A DNA stretch of 64,000 nt, taken from Voacanga thouarsii. Its lineage: Eukaryota > Streptophyta > Magnoliopsida > Gentianales > Apocynaceae. The DNA lies in contig JANUWF010001937.1 in the NCBI GenBank assembly GCA_026120185.1, positions 1,798,001-1,862,000 on the forward strand. The letters run 5' to 3'. Position 1 is the first letter of the stretch. Every line of letters begins with the position of its first letter. The notes under the pieces were generated by a model. The model was given only the letters and a program-made list of their open reading frames with translations. It was not told the DNA's origin and made no database searches. The translations under genes were made by a program, and so were the position numbers. Of this stretch, positions 37,292 through 48,556 are shown piece after piece.

Positions 37292-40022
37292 TGTAAACCC
37301 TAAGGGTATTCTTCTGTGTTTTGACTTATAACAAACATTGATGAGGACTAACTTGTTTGATTTATATGTGATAGGACATGTTTGAGCTCAATTCTTCCAA
37401 GCCATACAAATGAGATTGCTAAGCAACTCTTCAATAATAGAATCCAAGAATAAGTGATCAAGTATAAGACAAGCTTTAGACTAGAAATCGTTTGACAAGG
37501 TATTATATGTAAATTTCTATGTCTCTTTACCTTATGATCAGTTTTGTTTTACCTTGTAGTACACAAATAAAATTATTTCAAAAGAGTAAGCTTTTAGATG
37601 TTTGGATGAACCCTATATCTAGAAGCTTTACCCAAAACTCTGGAACAATGTCTAAATATTTATTCCTAGAAAAGTGCCTTTTTTGGACTTATCTTTTAGA
37701 TGTACCCTTATTTGATCCTTGAGTCCAAAACTCTGGAAAATCTGATAACGAAAAACTAGTCGTTACATGCCATTGTAGTCTTACTTTTTACTTCTATAAA
37801 AGCCATTTAAACATAATTTTCTATGATATTTTTATGCTATCTTTCTCAGAAATACTCTTACACTTCATATTACAAAAATCTCAATTTTCATTTGTGTTTC
37901 ACAAAGTGAAATTAAATTGTTCAAAAGGTAAAAAGGTGTTAGTACTCATCTGTTTGCATATCTGCTCAAAGTTGTGAGCTATATTTGTCTCATTTCTTTA
38001 ATCCTTTGTATATCAAGGTTGTGGTGTAAAACCCATTCGGGGTGAGCCTTGATTTGTAGTTGGTTGAGAGGTTTCGGGTAAAACCAAGTGTGGTGATCCT
38101 CTTGTGTAATTGATGTAGTCAAACACCATTGATCTGATTGAGCTTTATAGTGACCTGGTTTAAAATCGCTAAGTGTGAGCTTAAGGTAGTGGATGTTGAT
38201 CTTTGAGGATCAATGATGTGTTTAGATTTGGGTATAAAAATCATATAAAAATAAGCACATTCCTAATCAAGTTTAAATTAAAATGTTAATCCCAAATTAC
38301 ACATATGAGCAATCGTACTTATCATTAACATAGCATAGGGTTCAAATGAGTGTCGATCCTCCAAGAACAAGTATGCATTAGTCACATTTCTTTCATTGTT
38401 TAACCGACTCAATAAAGTAAAAAGAAATAAAAATAAAATAAAATAAAATAAAAGTATATACATGTCAAGGATGGAGAAGTATGTAACTCAAATCGTTATT
38501 TTGACAATCATGATCTTAAAGTACATAATCATTATCATAACTAATTATTCTCTAGGCATCATGAAGGATTAAGGTAGATTCACTTCTTTATCTAATCCAT
38601 GAATCCCTATCTTCTGGATAAATTGGCATCACATATCCTGTCTCAACTAATTCACCTAAAAGATGTATTAACCACAGTCCTTGATTTAATTCCCATTCCT
38701 GGCAAATTACACATGAAATTAACCAATGAATTCATATCCTAGCAGACATCAATTAACCTTGAACTACTTTGTCCAAGTAAGTTATGAGTCAACAAATATG
38801 AAACTAACGAATTGAAACTACCATCAACCCCTTTGTCCAAGTAAGTTAATGGAAAGAACCAACCAATTAATCTCGCAATAAGCACAAGTAATCAAATATC
38901 AAGAATAACAATCAATTAATCAAAAGATCAAACAACTCTAAAAATCATGAAAATCTAAAACAATGTCAAATTACAATAAAAAAAATTAATACATCATTGT
39001 CAAGAAAAAGAAAACAAAGTCAAAGAAAGCACTCATAGACAAGCCTCATTCTTCTTCCTTTAAAGACCTTCTTATACAACCCTTCTTAAATTGAAGAATT
39101 CCTCCTTTGAGTGAGTGATTTTCTGTGATGATTAATGAATTCTCCACTTTTTCTCTTGTGTTTTCCATCTATTTATTGGCTTAAGAAGTGCCTAAACTTG
39201 TTGGTGTAATGTTTTTGGCCGAGTAGAAGTAGGAAAGTATTAAAAATCCATAGATTACCAAAAACCGTGTCCAAAAATTAAGATCCCGTCTTTTTCTCAA
39301 GGTACAGTCGGCGCTGCCTTAGCTACTGGAGCCGATGCTGGTTCTGTTCTATTTCTTCCTTTGTTCGCCGATTTTTCTTGATTTCCACACAATGTTGTCC
39401 AGAGTGTAGCCGACGCCGGTTCAGTTCTGTTCCGTCCTGTTTCAACAATTTTTTGTCGTCTCGAAATTCGTGTCATCAGCACATGGCCGGCGCCAGTTCC
39501 ATTGTCCTGGCCGGCACCGCCTCTATTCTGTTTTGCGACGTTTTTGCTTCGTTTTACCCTTAAAATCTGAAATAATGAACAAAATACCTTTCTAAGGGTA
39601 AAATCTCAAATATGAAGGAATATGACTAGTTATTGGACAAAATGTATCACAAAAGAACCTCAAATAACTAGAAAAAATATGACTAATTTAGCCCCTATCA
39701 ATTGAACCACTATAAATCCCTTATTCATCCTCCTTGCATTTATTTTTGAATATTTGTGAACTTCTCTACACAAAGTTTTCAATCTCTCGAAGAGACCTTT
39801 ATAACTTTCACCAATCCATAATTACTATTATATTGATTGCACATCACTTGACACATCTCTTTAAGATCCTATATATCTCTTTAAAGCTGCACGAATTTCT
39901 ATCTCACATAACCTTCATACATCGCGATCTGTCTTTAAAACAAAAAGAGTTTTTGGAAAATCAAATTTCGAAAACTGTTTGAATTTGACAAAAATCTTAT
40001 TCACCCCCTCTAAGATTTTTCA
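37292..40022 (+). repeat. 3' LTR of SIRE-like element, interrupted by a solo LTR
   Basis: Starts TGTAAACCCTAAGGG and ends CTAAGATTTTTCA before the target duplication GTAAC. The segments 37292-38213 and 39706-40022 together match the 5' LTR. The intervening block is the solo LTR at 38214-39700 plus one copy of its target duplication. Confidence 0.9.
38214..39700 (-). mobile_element. Solo LTR of an Athila-like element inside the SIRE 3' LTR
   Basis: 1,487 bp. Read on the minus strand it begins TGATAGGGGCTAAATTAG and ends AACACATCA, matching the LTR family at 23.3 and 40.8 kb. The flanks are ATCAA (38209-38213) and ATTGA (39701-39705). The intact 5' LTR of the host element reads ATCGA at this point (19577-19581), so both flanks derive from one 5-bp target. 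No internal sequence remains. A GC-rich cluster lies at about 39300-39535. Confidence 0.9.
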
Positions 40023-40027
40023 GTAAC

Positions 40028-40779
40028 CAATTAGACATACTACTTTTAAAATAATATATAATGTCATTAATTGATTTGATAAGTCATAATCGTAATATAA
40101 TTATTAGCCTCAAATTGGGAATCTTTTCAATTCCAATAAATTTAATTTGAAATTGTTAAATTTCGAAGCTATTCCTAAATATAGCCTGAATATTCATATA
40201 TAAATATAAAGTACTAAGCTAATGTTAAATTACAATAATTGAATTTAACTTCGAACAAGTGTTAATTAATAGGCATTACATAAAAACTAAGTTTGGAATG
40301 TTTATAGATATTTATATTAGATCTTGTGGCAAAATATATCTGATTATTTTCAAATTTAATTATAATATTTTTTAAAATAATTTTAACAAATTTAATGATT
40401 GGATCATTAATTTGAAATGTTTGTTTTTGTAAATGGGCTGTTTTTAGAGCGTTATATAGATATTATGCGAGATTATGTGGCAAAATATATCCAAATACCT
40501 TTAAATTTAGTCATAATACTTCTTTTAGAAATTTTAACAAATCTGATGATTAGATCGTTAATTTGATTTGTTATCTTTATAAAGGAGTTAGGTTTTGGGC
40601 GTTATATATAGATTATAGTAGATCGTCTGACAAAACATATCCGATTACCTATAAATTTAGTCATGATGCTTTATTTTAGTAATATTAACAAATCTAATGG
40701 TTGGATCATTAATTTGATATGCTTATATTTATAAATGTTGTAGGTTTTGAACGGTTATATAGAGATTATGCTAGATCAA
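40028..40779. repeat. ~150-bp tandem repeat array, left part
   Basis: A unit containing TGTGGCAAAATATATCCGATT and TTGGATCATTAATTTG recurs with ~150-bp spacing: the CAAAA/TATAT motif is at 40330, 40481 and 40631, and the next unit is cut at 40779. The first ~290 bp shows no clear unit. The array resumes at 47631 beyond the inserted element. Confidence 0.8.
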
Positions 40780-42737
40780 TGATGCGTAAATTTTGGGTAT
40801 ATAAAATCATCAATTTTAAATCCATCCCTTAATCAAGTTTTAATTAAAACATTAATCCCAAAATACACATGTGAGAATGTATACTCATCGCGAGTATAGT
40901 ACAAGGAATTAACAAGTATCAATCCTCAAAGGAACAAGTATACACTAATAACGTTTCTTTCATTATTTAGCCAACCCAAATATAGCAATAAAGAATAAAA
41001 AGAAAAATCAAAGAATCATATACAACTCAAGGATGTAGGTTTATGCAATTTAGACAAGTATCCTGGAAAACATAACAATGAACCAATTAGTAATTCTCTC
41101 AACTAATTTTCATCTTGACATCATGAAGGAATATAAAGTAAAACTCAATCGTCTCACAAGTCATGTTTCTACTTAGATAAAACCCACTTCATGTCCCAAT
41201 TCATAGAATCCTACATTTTGATTATGTTAACAGATTTGCCAATCAAGCTAATCCTAACCAAAATATGCATTAGGCTCAATTCCTTATAAACATGAAATTA
41301 GCTAATAACCCTTTGCTCGAGGCGAAATCAACTAATCTTTGATCACTTAGTCCTATAACCTTAACTTCATTGCTTAAGTCCATTAAGATTAGACAAATAC
41401 AAAATCAATGCAATAAAACTCCTAACATTGTTGCCTCAAGTCAATTAGAAGAACTTGCATCAATAACTAATGAAATCAAGTAATCAAATACCAAAGAAAA
41501 TAATTAATTAATCAAAGAACTAAATTAACTCAAAATCATAAATCCAAGAGTAATATCTAAATATAACTAAAGAATTAAAATCATCATTGTTCAAGAAAAA
41601 GAAAATAAAGGAAAGAGATAAATACTCATAGACAAGCTTTTCATTCTCTAATGAAAACTCCTTCAAGAATCAATGCTCATTGACTAATTCCTCTAGAGAA
41701 AATATTGGTGATGCACTGTAAAAAACTATGTCTAAGTCCCTACATTGTGCACCCTCCCTCCTTTTCTAAAATAATTGGCATTTATTTATAGGCTTACAAA
41801 GTTCCTAAAGATTCCTAAGTAAAGATAAAGTAATTACCTAAAAATCTAAAACAAAAAAGGATTAGTAAAATCTAAATAAAAATATAAATAAAAACTAAGG
41901 GTCCACCGCCTTTAAATTAACAGAATTGAGAAGTTGAAGTCTTCCTTGTCATTTTGTGCAGAAGCCATTCTTTTTCGTTGAATTGGAATTGCTGAAATTG
42001 GCGTCCAATTGAGCCACTAAAATTGTCCAAGCCACTTAAAGCCATCCGAGGTGAGGTGCCTTCAAGCTGTAAGGTTGAAGCTGCCGATTTTCTTTGTTTT
42101 CCTTGCCTCGGCTTAATTGAGCCGAGGCCGAGCCACAACCAAGCCACCAAATTGTTGCTTTATTTTCTTCTCCTGCTATTGCGTCGGCTCAATTTAGCCA
42201 TTTTCCTTGCATCAACTCAATTGAGCCGCAAACCATCCCATATGCAACTGTCGAAATTCAATTTCTTCCTTTTGTCCTTTTCTTATTCTGCTTTTCTTCT
42301 TTTGGCCGTATTTGTTGACTTTTTCTCTTTGTTTGAGCTGACAACGTGCTTCTTGTTTCCTTTATTGCTTTTGTCCTTTGTGCTTTCATTTGTTCTTTGT
42401 TTCTTTTGAAGCCGTGAGTGAGTCATGCTCTTTGAGCCATTGTTTCCTTTTCAATCCCAATTTCCAATTGCAATTGTTCCTCTATTTCATTCAATTTCTC
42501 TTGATGTCCTTTGTTCTTCCAGTAGATGACTGGCACTAGGTCCACTTTCTTGGCCTGGTGCTGGGTCTGTGCTGCACAATTAGTTCTAAATTTCACATAT
42601 TTTTGCATAAAATTACTGAAAAGTATTTTTATAAGGGAAATATTATATTGGAAGGAATAAGACTAGTTATTGTATTAAACGTATCTCAATTTATCCTCAA
42701 GTAACTATGAAAATAACAATGATTTTAACCCCTATCA
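40780..42737 (-). repeat. 3' LTR of the non-autonomous element
   Basis: On the minus strand it starts TGATAGGGGTTAAAATCA and ends TTTACGCATCA. It includes the GC motif cluster at about 42528-42575. Confidence 0.92.
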
Positions 42738-42754
42738 ATACCCACACACTTGAA
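42738..42754 (-). other. Polypurine tract of the non-autonomous element
   Basis: The minus strand reads TTCAAGTGTGTGGGTAT directly before the 3' LTR, matching the tract at 30715-30727. Confidence 0.8.
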
Positions 42755-45640
42755 TCTTTACTTGTTCTCAAGTAAAGTACTTAAACAAAGTATTCAAAAC
42801 AATTTATTTCTCTTCATATTCATTCATAATAAAGCCATAATTTTTTTTCAACCTTAGTTAAAAAATTGTCATTCATTCACCATTTAAAAACCTTTGTAAA
42901 TTCATGCATTAAATCAAATAATTCTAAGACCATCAAAATTAAGTTAAACAATCTTATATCTAGTACAACAAAATTATTCCACCCCTCAAGTAAAAACATA
43001 AATAACATAAATCATACAAGTCAAGTCATTTAACCAATTCAAGTATTATAACCTCAAATTTACAAAACTTAAGTTATTAAAACAAGGAAAACACTCCACT
43101 CTTCTTTTTTTTTTTTTTATGACTTTGGAAATTGATAGACTCAAGTGAATGGATTTCTCTTCACGCACCGTATTAGCACCCTTATAGTCATCATCAATTT
43201 TTTTCAACATATTTTTTCTTTGGTCTTTCTTGCCTTTTTGCTTTCGGGATAGCCTCAAGAGAGTGCACCGAATACACTTGCCGCTTCTCCCCATATTGAC
43301 CTACTTTTCAGCAAAAGGTCTTCAATGATCATTAATAAGTGCATTTTTCAATTCACCTAACAATAGTGTTGTTTCCACTCATTGTTTTTTTCAACTCACA
43401 TTTTATTTTTCAACTCAGATTTTTTCATCTCACATTCCTTATTCAAAACTCAAAGTCAAGTAAGTTTTAAATCCATAATGTAATAATTAATCAACAACTC
43501 TTCTCATATTTCATCATATCATCCATATTCAAACTCAAAGAATAAAATAAAACTCAAATATCAAATATAACCAAGGTTAAGTTATATTCTAAAGACTTAG
43601 CAAAATCAAACTTAATACACAAGTTTACCTTTTAAATAAAAATCAACCATCACGAATAACAAATCCATATCCAAAGTTAAAAAGAAAATCATATCTTCAT
43701 TATAAATAAATAAACTTAATTTAGCTCCAAATCTTCAAACTTTCAAATTTTAAAATTTTTTTCAAAGAAATTTTCTCCAAGATGATTTTTTCCAAGATAG
43801 AAAAATGGTTGTCCAAATTTCCAATTCCAAAGTAACTCAACAACAAAAAAACATCATGCTAATTGATAACAACTTCAACCAAGAATATCACCAAACCATT
43901 CCCCCACACTTTTGGACAATGTCCTCATTGGAAAAAAATAAACGCAAGAAAGCATCCCCAATAGGATAAAAAAATGATAAAGGGGTAGAAAGTTTAAGTA
44001 ATACTCCCCAAATGTAGATTAGCTCCAAGATAAGAGAAGTTCATCATTTAAGAAGTTAGAAGAATTATTGCTAGTGGTATAAGCCTACAAAAAGAAAAAC
44101 AAACACAAAAGTAAAAGCAAAAAAAAAAAAAAAGTAATTGAAAGAAATCAAGATAAAAGATCAATAGAAATCAAAGGAAAAGAAGAATAGAAAGTCAAAG
44201 CCTTTAAGTCTCCCTTAAAGTAGATCCTCTAAATGGGTCTCCAAATTGTCCAAAAGAACCATGAAATAGACCACCATGACTTCTAAATGGATCACGAGGG
44301 CCTTCTTGTCTCCCCCGAACACACTTTGCACATGGTTCTCTTTTTAATGAAGAAATTTTCCAAACTTGTAATGCTTAAGAAAAACAAGAAGAATATCCAA
44401 CGTAGATAGAAAAAGTACAATGTCAACCAACTTCAATCCACACATCAAAATATCAGAAGGATGCTCAATTGTCTAAGATTTTCATATTGGCAAAAATTCC
44501 AGAAAAATATATAGCTAATGTTTAGAAGCAATCATAAGACTCACAATTCATTCTATGCATTTTTCTACCACCAAATAAAGAGATGTCCATGTCTAGTAAA
44601 TTTTTCCTCAAAAATACATATACAAAATGCCAAGAAATTCAAGAGGGTAAAATCTACCTTAAAATGAAGAGAGTTTTCCTCCCAATGTATGAGCTTTAAA
44701 AATTTTTAATTCATGGGGGATAATTTATAGAAGAAGAAGATCAATGTGAAGAAGAAAGAAGGGAAAGACGAAGATGAAGGGAAGGAGTAAAAAACAGAGA
44801 AACGAAAATATCGTTTTGGGGGGATTGGAAAAAAAAAATCAATGAAGAAAAAGAAATAGAAGAAATAAGACAAACAAGAGAAACAAACAAGAAAACCAAA
44901 GAAAAAGGAAACAAGAAGAAAAAGATAAAATAGGAAAATTTTGGGAAGAAAAGAAAAAGGGTAAGAAAACAAATGAAAAAGGATTTTTTTTTTTTTTTTT
45001 TTGTGGTGCGGGTATTGTTGGGTAGAGCTGGCCTGATGCCAGGTCCATTTTCTGGCCTGGGACTAGGTAAGCTCTGGCAAATTTTTTTTTTTCTTAGGCA
45101 GTGCTGGACCGATGCCCAAGCCATTTTTTGTCCTAGCGCCAGGTCAGCTCTGGCCCCAATTTTTTTTTTTTTTTTTAATAACTAAAAACTCTCCTAATTG
45201 AATGCATGACCACGATATATTTAAAACAATAATTTATAAATTAAATATTAAACTGCATAGGCAAAAAGTCCAAAATATCATGCTAGTGTACATAAACAAA
45301 AAGTTCAAATCTGAAAATAAAAAGAGTTAGTAGTGACTCAAAAGTATTAACGTAAAAACCATCAAATTAAAACTACAATTAGTGCATATATTTCACATTA
45401 ACATTAGGTTAGTAAAATTAAATAACTAAATATATAATATATACAAACATACAAAGACAAGTTAGTAATTATTAACATGTATCTACCGATTTATATATTT
45501 ACAACACATAGTGAAATTAAAATATAATTATACAAACAACAAAATATGGCACTTATTCATAAAGGAATGTATATAGATATTTACATATATATACATATAA
45601 ACATAGTTAAATCAACAAAATCCCAGCTTTCATGATATTG
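42755..45640 (-). other. Internal region of the non-autonomous element, no coding capacity
   Basis: The 3' part shares blocks with 30120-30210, for example GTCAATATGGGGA followed by CACTCTCTTGAGGCTAT on the minus strand (near 43250-43310). A second purine-rich motif, AAAAGTGTGGGGGAATGG, lies at about 43899-43916 on the minus strand. The 5' part is A/T-homopolymer rich, with two copies of a CTGG(C/A)CC/CCAGG-rich segment (45020-45160) like the GC clusters in the LTRs. I find no gag, protease or RT motif. Confidence 0.8.
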
Positions 45641-45659
45641 TTCCCCAACAACAGTGCCA
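45641..45659 (-). other. Primer-binding site, tRNA-Asp-like
   Basis: The minus strand reads TGGCACTGTTGTTGGGGAA six bases from the LTR, a decayed form of the Athila-type tRNA-Asp primer site. Confidence 0.75.
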
Positions 45660-45665
45660 AAAACT

Positions 45666-47625
45666 TGATGCGTAAATTTTGGCTATATAAAATCATCAAT
45701 TTTAAATTCATCCCTTAATCAAATTTTAATTAAAATTTAATCCCAAAATACACATGTGAGCAAGTATACTCATTGCAACCATAGTACCGGAAATTAACGA
45801 GTACAGATCCTCAAAGGAATGAGTACAGACTAATCACTTTTCTTTCATTATTTAACTGACCCAAATAAAGTAATAAAGAATAAAAAGAAAAACATAAGAA
45901 ACATATGCAACTGAAGGATATAGGTTTATGCAATTTAGACAAGTATCCTAGAAAATATAACAATAAACCAATTAGCAATTCTCTCAACTAATTATCATCT
46001 TGACATCATGAAGGAATATAAAGTAAAACTCAATAATCTCACAAGTCATGATTCTACTTAGATAAATCCCACTTCATTTCTCAATCCATGGAATCCTATA
46101 TTTTGATTATTTTAACAAAATTTCCAATCAAGCTAATCCTAACTAAAACATGAATTAGGCTCGATTCCTTATAAACATGAAATTATCAATAACCCTTTAC
46201 TCGAGGAAAATTCAACTAATTTTTTATCACAGTCATATAACCTTAACTTTGTCGCTCAAGTCCATTAAGATTAGACAAATATGAAATCAATACAATGAAA
46301 CTCCTAACATCGTCGTCTCAAGTCAATTAGAAGAACTCGCATCATTAATCAATGAAATCAAGTAATCAAATACCAAAGAAAATAATTAATTAATCAAATA
46401 ACTAAATTAACTCAAAATCATAAATCTAAGAATAATGTCTAAATACAATTAAAGAATTAAAATCATCATTGTTCAAGAAAAATTAAACAAATTAAAGAGA
46501 TAAATACTCATAGACAAGCTCTTTAATCTCCAATAAAAACTCCTGCAAGAATCAATGTTCCTTGAGTAATTTCTCTAGAGAAAATATTGGTAATGCACTC
46601 TAAAAACTATGTCTAAGTACCAACATTGTGCACCCCCCTTTTCTAAGATAATTGGCCTTTATTTATAGGCTTACAAAGTTCCTAAAAGAATCTTAAGTAA
46701 AGAAAAACTAATTACCTAAAAATCCAAAGCAAAAAGGATTAGTAAAATCTAAATAAAAACTAAGGGTCCACCGCCTTTAAGTTGAAAGAATTGAGAAGTT
46801 GAAGTCTTCCTTGTCGTTTTGTGCTGAAGCCAGTCTTTTTTGTTGAATTGGAATTACTGAAATTGGCTTCCTATTGAGCCACTAAAATTGTTCAAGCCAC
46901 TTAAAGCCATTCGAGGCGAAGAGCCTTCAAGCTGTATGGATGAAGCTGCCGATTTTCTTTTTTTTTTCCTTGCCTTGGCTCAATTGAGCTGAGGCCAAGC
47001 CGCAACCAAGCCACCGAACCAAGCCACCAAATTGCTGCTTCCTTTTCTTCTCCTGCTGTTGCATTGGCTCAATTGAGCCATTTTCCTTGCATCAGCTCAA
47101 TTAAGCCGCAAACCATCCTATACGCAGTTGCTGAAATTCAATTTCTTCCTTTTGTCCTTTTATTCTTCTGCTTTTCTTCTTTTGGCCTTTTCTATTGACT
47201 TTTGCTTTTTATTTGAGCTGATAGCGTGCTTCTTGTTTCCTTTATTGCTTTTGTCCTTTATGCTTTCTTTTGTTCTTTGTTTCTTTTGAAGCCGTGAATG
47301 AGCAGCGCTCCTTGAGCCATTGTTTCCTTTCCAATCCCAATTTCCAATTGCAATTGTTTGTCTGTTTCATTCAATTTCTCTCGATTTCCTTTGCTCTTCC
47401 AGTAGATGACCAGCGCCAGGTCCACTTTCTCGGCCTGGTGTTGGGTCTGTGCTGAAAAATTACACAATTAGTTCCAAGTTTCACAGATTTTTACATACAA
47501 TTATAGAAAAGCATTTTTATAAGGAAAATATCAAATATGAAGGAATATAACTAGTTATTGTATTAAAAGTGTCTCAATTTAGCCTCAAATAACTAAGAAA
47601 ATAATGATTATTTTAACCTCGATCA
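45666..47625 (-). repeat. 5' LTR of the non-autonomous element
   Basis: Collinear with 40780-42737 and almost identical in length. It carries the GC motif cluster at about 47405-47452. Confidence 0.92.
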
Positions 47626-47630
47626 ATCAT

Positions 47631-47943
47631 ATGTCAAAATATATCCGATTACCTTTAAAGTTGGTCATGGTACTTTTTTTAGTAACTTCAACGAATATAA
47701 CAGTTGGATTGTTAATTTAAAATACTTATCTTGATAAATACATTAGATTTTAGGCTGTTATATAAAGATTCTATGCTTGATCATGTAGTAAAATATACCT
47801 GATTACCTTAAAATTTGGTCATGATACTTTACATAGAGATATACCGTACTATGTGCAAAAATATATCCAGTCACTTTCAGATTTGGTCAAAATATTTTTT
47901 TTTAAACCAATTTCAACAAATCTAAAAGTAAAGGCTATTTTCT
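47631..47943. repeat. ~150-bp tandem repeat array, right part
   Basis: Continues the array interrupted at 40779. The (C/T)AAAAT motif occurs at 47635 and 47789, giving a 154-bp period. Confidence 0.75.
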
Positions 47944-48340
47944 CTTCTAGTTAAACTTCTACCAACTACCCACTTCAATTGGTAGTTCATTGGCAAATCT
48001 GTAGGAAAAACATTCCCCTCCCCTATTACCAACAAATTACCATCAGACATAGTTACCAACTACTTACACTTTGTTGATAATCTATTGGTAAATATTTTCT
48101 CACCTATTTGGCAACATATTACCAACAAATTCCAACACAAATATTAACAATTAAATGCACAGTTGGTAATTATGTTGGTAGCTTATTGCAAATTAGTCTA
48201 CTATATTTCCAATAGACATTACAGTTGGTAATTCTGTTGGCAAAAAATTGACCATCATATTACCAACTATATTACCTAATTAAATCTCTACCAACTATCC
48301 ATTTCAGTTGGTATTCCATTGGTAAACTAGCAAGAACTGA
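47944..48340. repeat. CACTA-like subterminal repeat segment
   Basis: Dense TACCAAC/GTTGGTA motifs in both orientations, like the subterminal array next to the CACTA terminus at 7751. No CACTA terminus lies within it. Confidence 0.6.
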
Positions 48341-48416
48341 AGCATGAAAATGGTAAAACATGCATATTAGAGCAACAAAAAACAAATAACAAGGCACAGC
48401 AGAAGGACTGTTATAC

Positions 48417-48546
48417 CTCTGCGCTTTAATATTTTCTTAGGCTCCGAGGAAGACGTCTGAACAATAGGGATTTTATCTTCTCGACTCGTTGAAGTCTCAG
48501 GATCAACACCCGCAATGCACCTACTTCTCCTAGCCTTCTAGGATAT
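48417..48546 (-). pseudogene. Possible first exon of a CACTA accessory ORF
   Basis: The minus strand reads KARRSRCIAGVDPETSTSRE, then DKIPIVQTSSSEPKKILKRR and a splice-donor-like GTATAA. A short basic start of the MPPKARR type followed by an early intron is common for Transposase_24-type ORFs of plant CACTA elements. Here the codons before KARR include a stop and the ATG is not preserved. The strand matches the C-terminal fragment at 8.8-9.2 kb. The family assignment is tentative. Confidence 0.45.
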
Positions 48547-48556
48547 TTCCTCTGCC

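Larger units (their letters stand above)
18675..40022 (+). mobile_element. SIRE-like Ty1/copia retrotransposon, complete but twice interrupted
   Basis: Both LTRs are present (18675-19904 and 37292-40022) and the element is flanked by GTAAC (18670-18674 and 40023-40027). The order is LTR, tRNA-iMet primer site, gag, protease, integrase, RT, RNase H, a ~3.4-kb post-pol region, polypurine tract, LTR. The copia order, LTR length of ~1.23 kb, YVDD RT and long post-pol region fit the SIRE/Maximus lineage. Without the 9-kb Athila-like insertion and the solo LTR in its 3' LTR it would be about 10.8 kb. All ORFs carry stops. Confidence 0.9.
40780..47625 (-). mobile_element. Non-autonomous Athila-related LTR retrotransposon (LARD-like)
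   Basis: Two LTRs of 1,958 and 1,960 bp (40780-42737 and 45666-47625) enclose only 2.93 kb. The flanks are ATCAA and ATCAT, a 5-bp target duplication with one change. On the minus strand the order is 5' LTR (right), tRNA-Asp-like primer site, internal region, polypurine tract, 3' LTR (left). No gag or pol is recognisable. The 3' internal part is related to the 3' non-coding region of the element at 23.3-32.3 kb, so an Athila-like element probably supplied its proteins. Confidence 0.9.

Noticed and set aside
39297..39563. Complementary ORFs around 39.3-39.56 kb
   Set aside because: They sit in the GC-rich motif cluster of a solo LTR and reflect its repeats.
44706..45185. Phe/Ser/Leu-rich frames up to 127 aa
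   Set aside because: Arise from A/T homopolymer runs in the internal region of the non-autonomous element and overlap each other on several frames.
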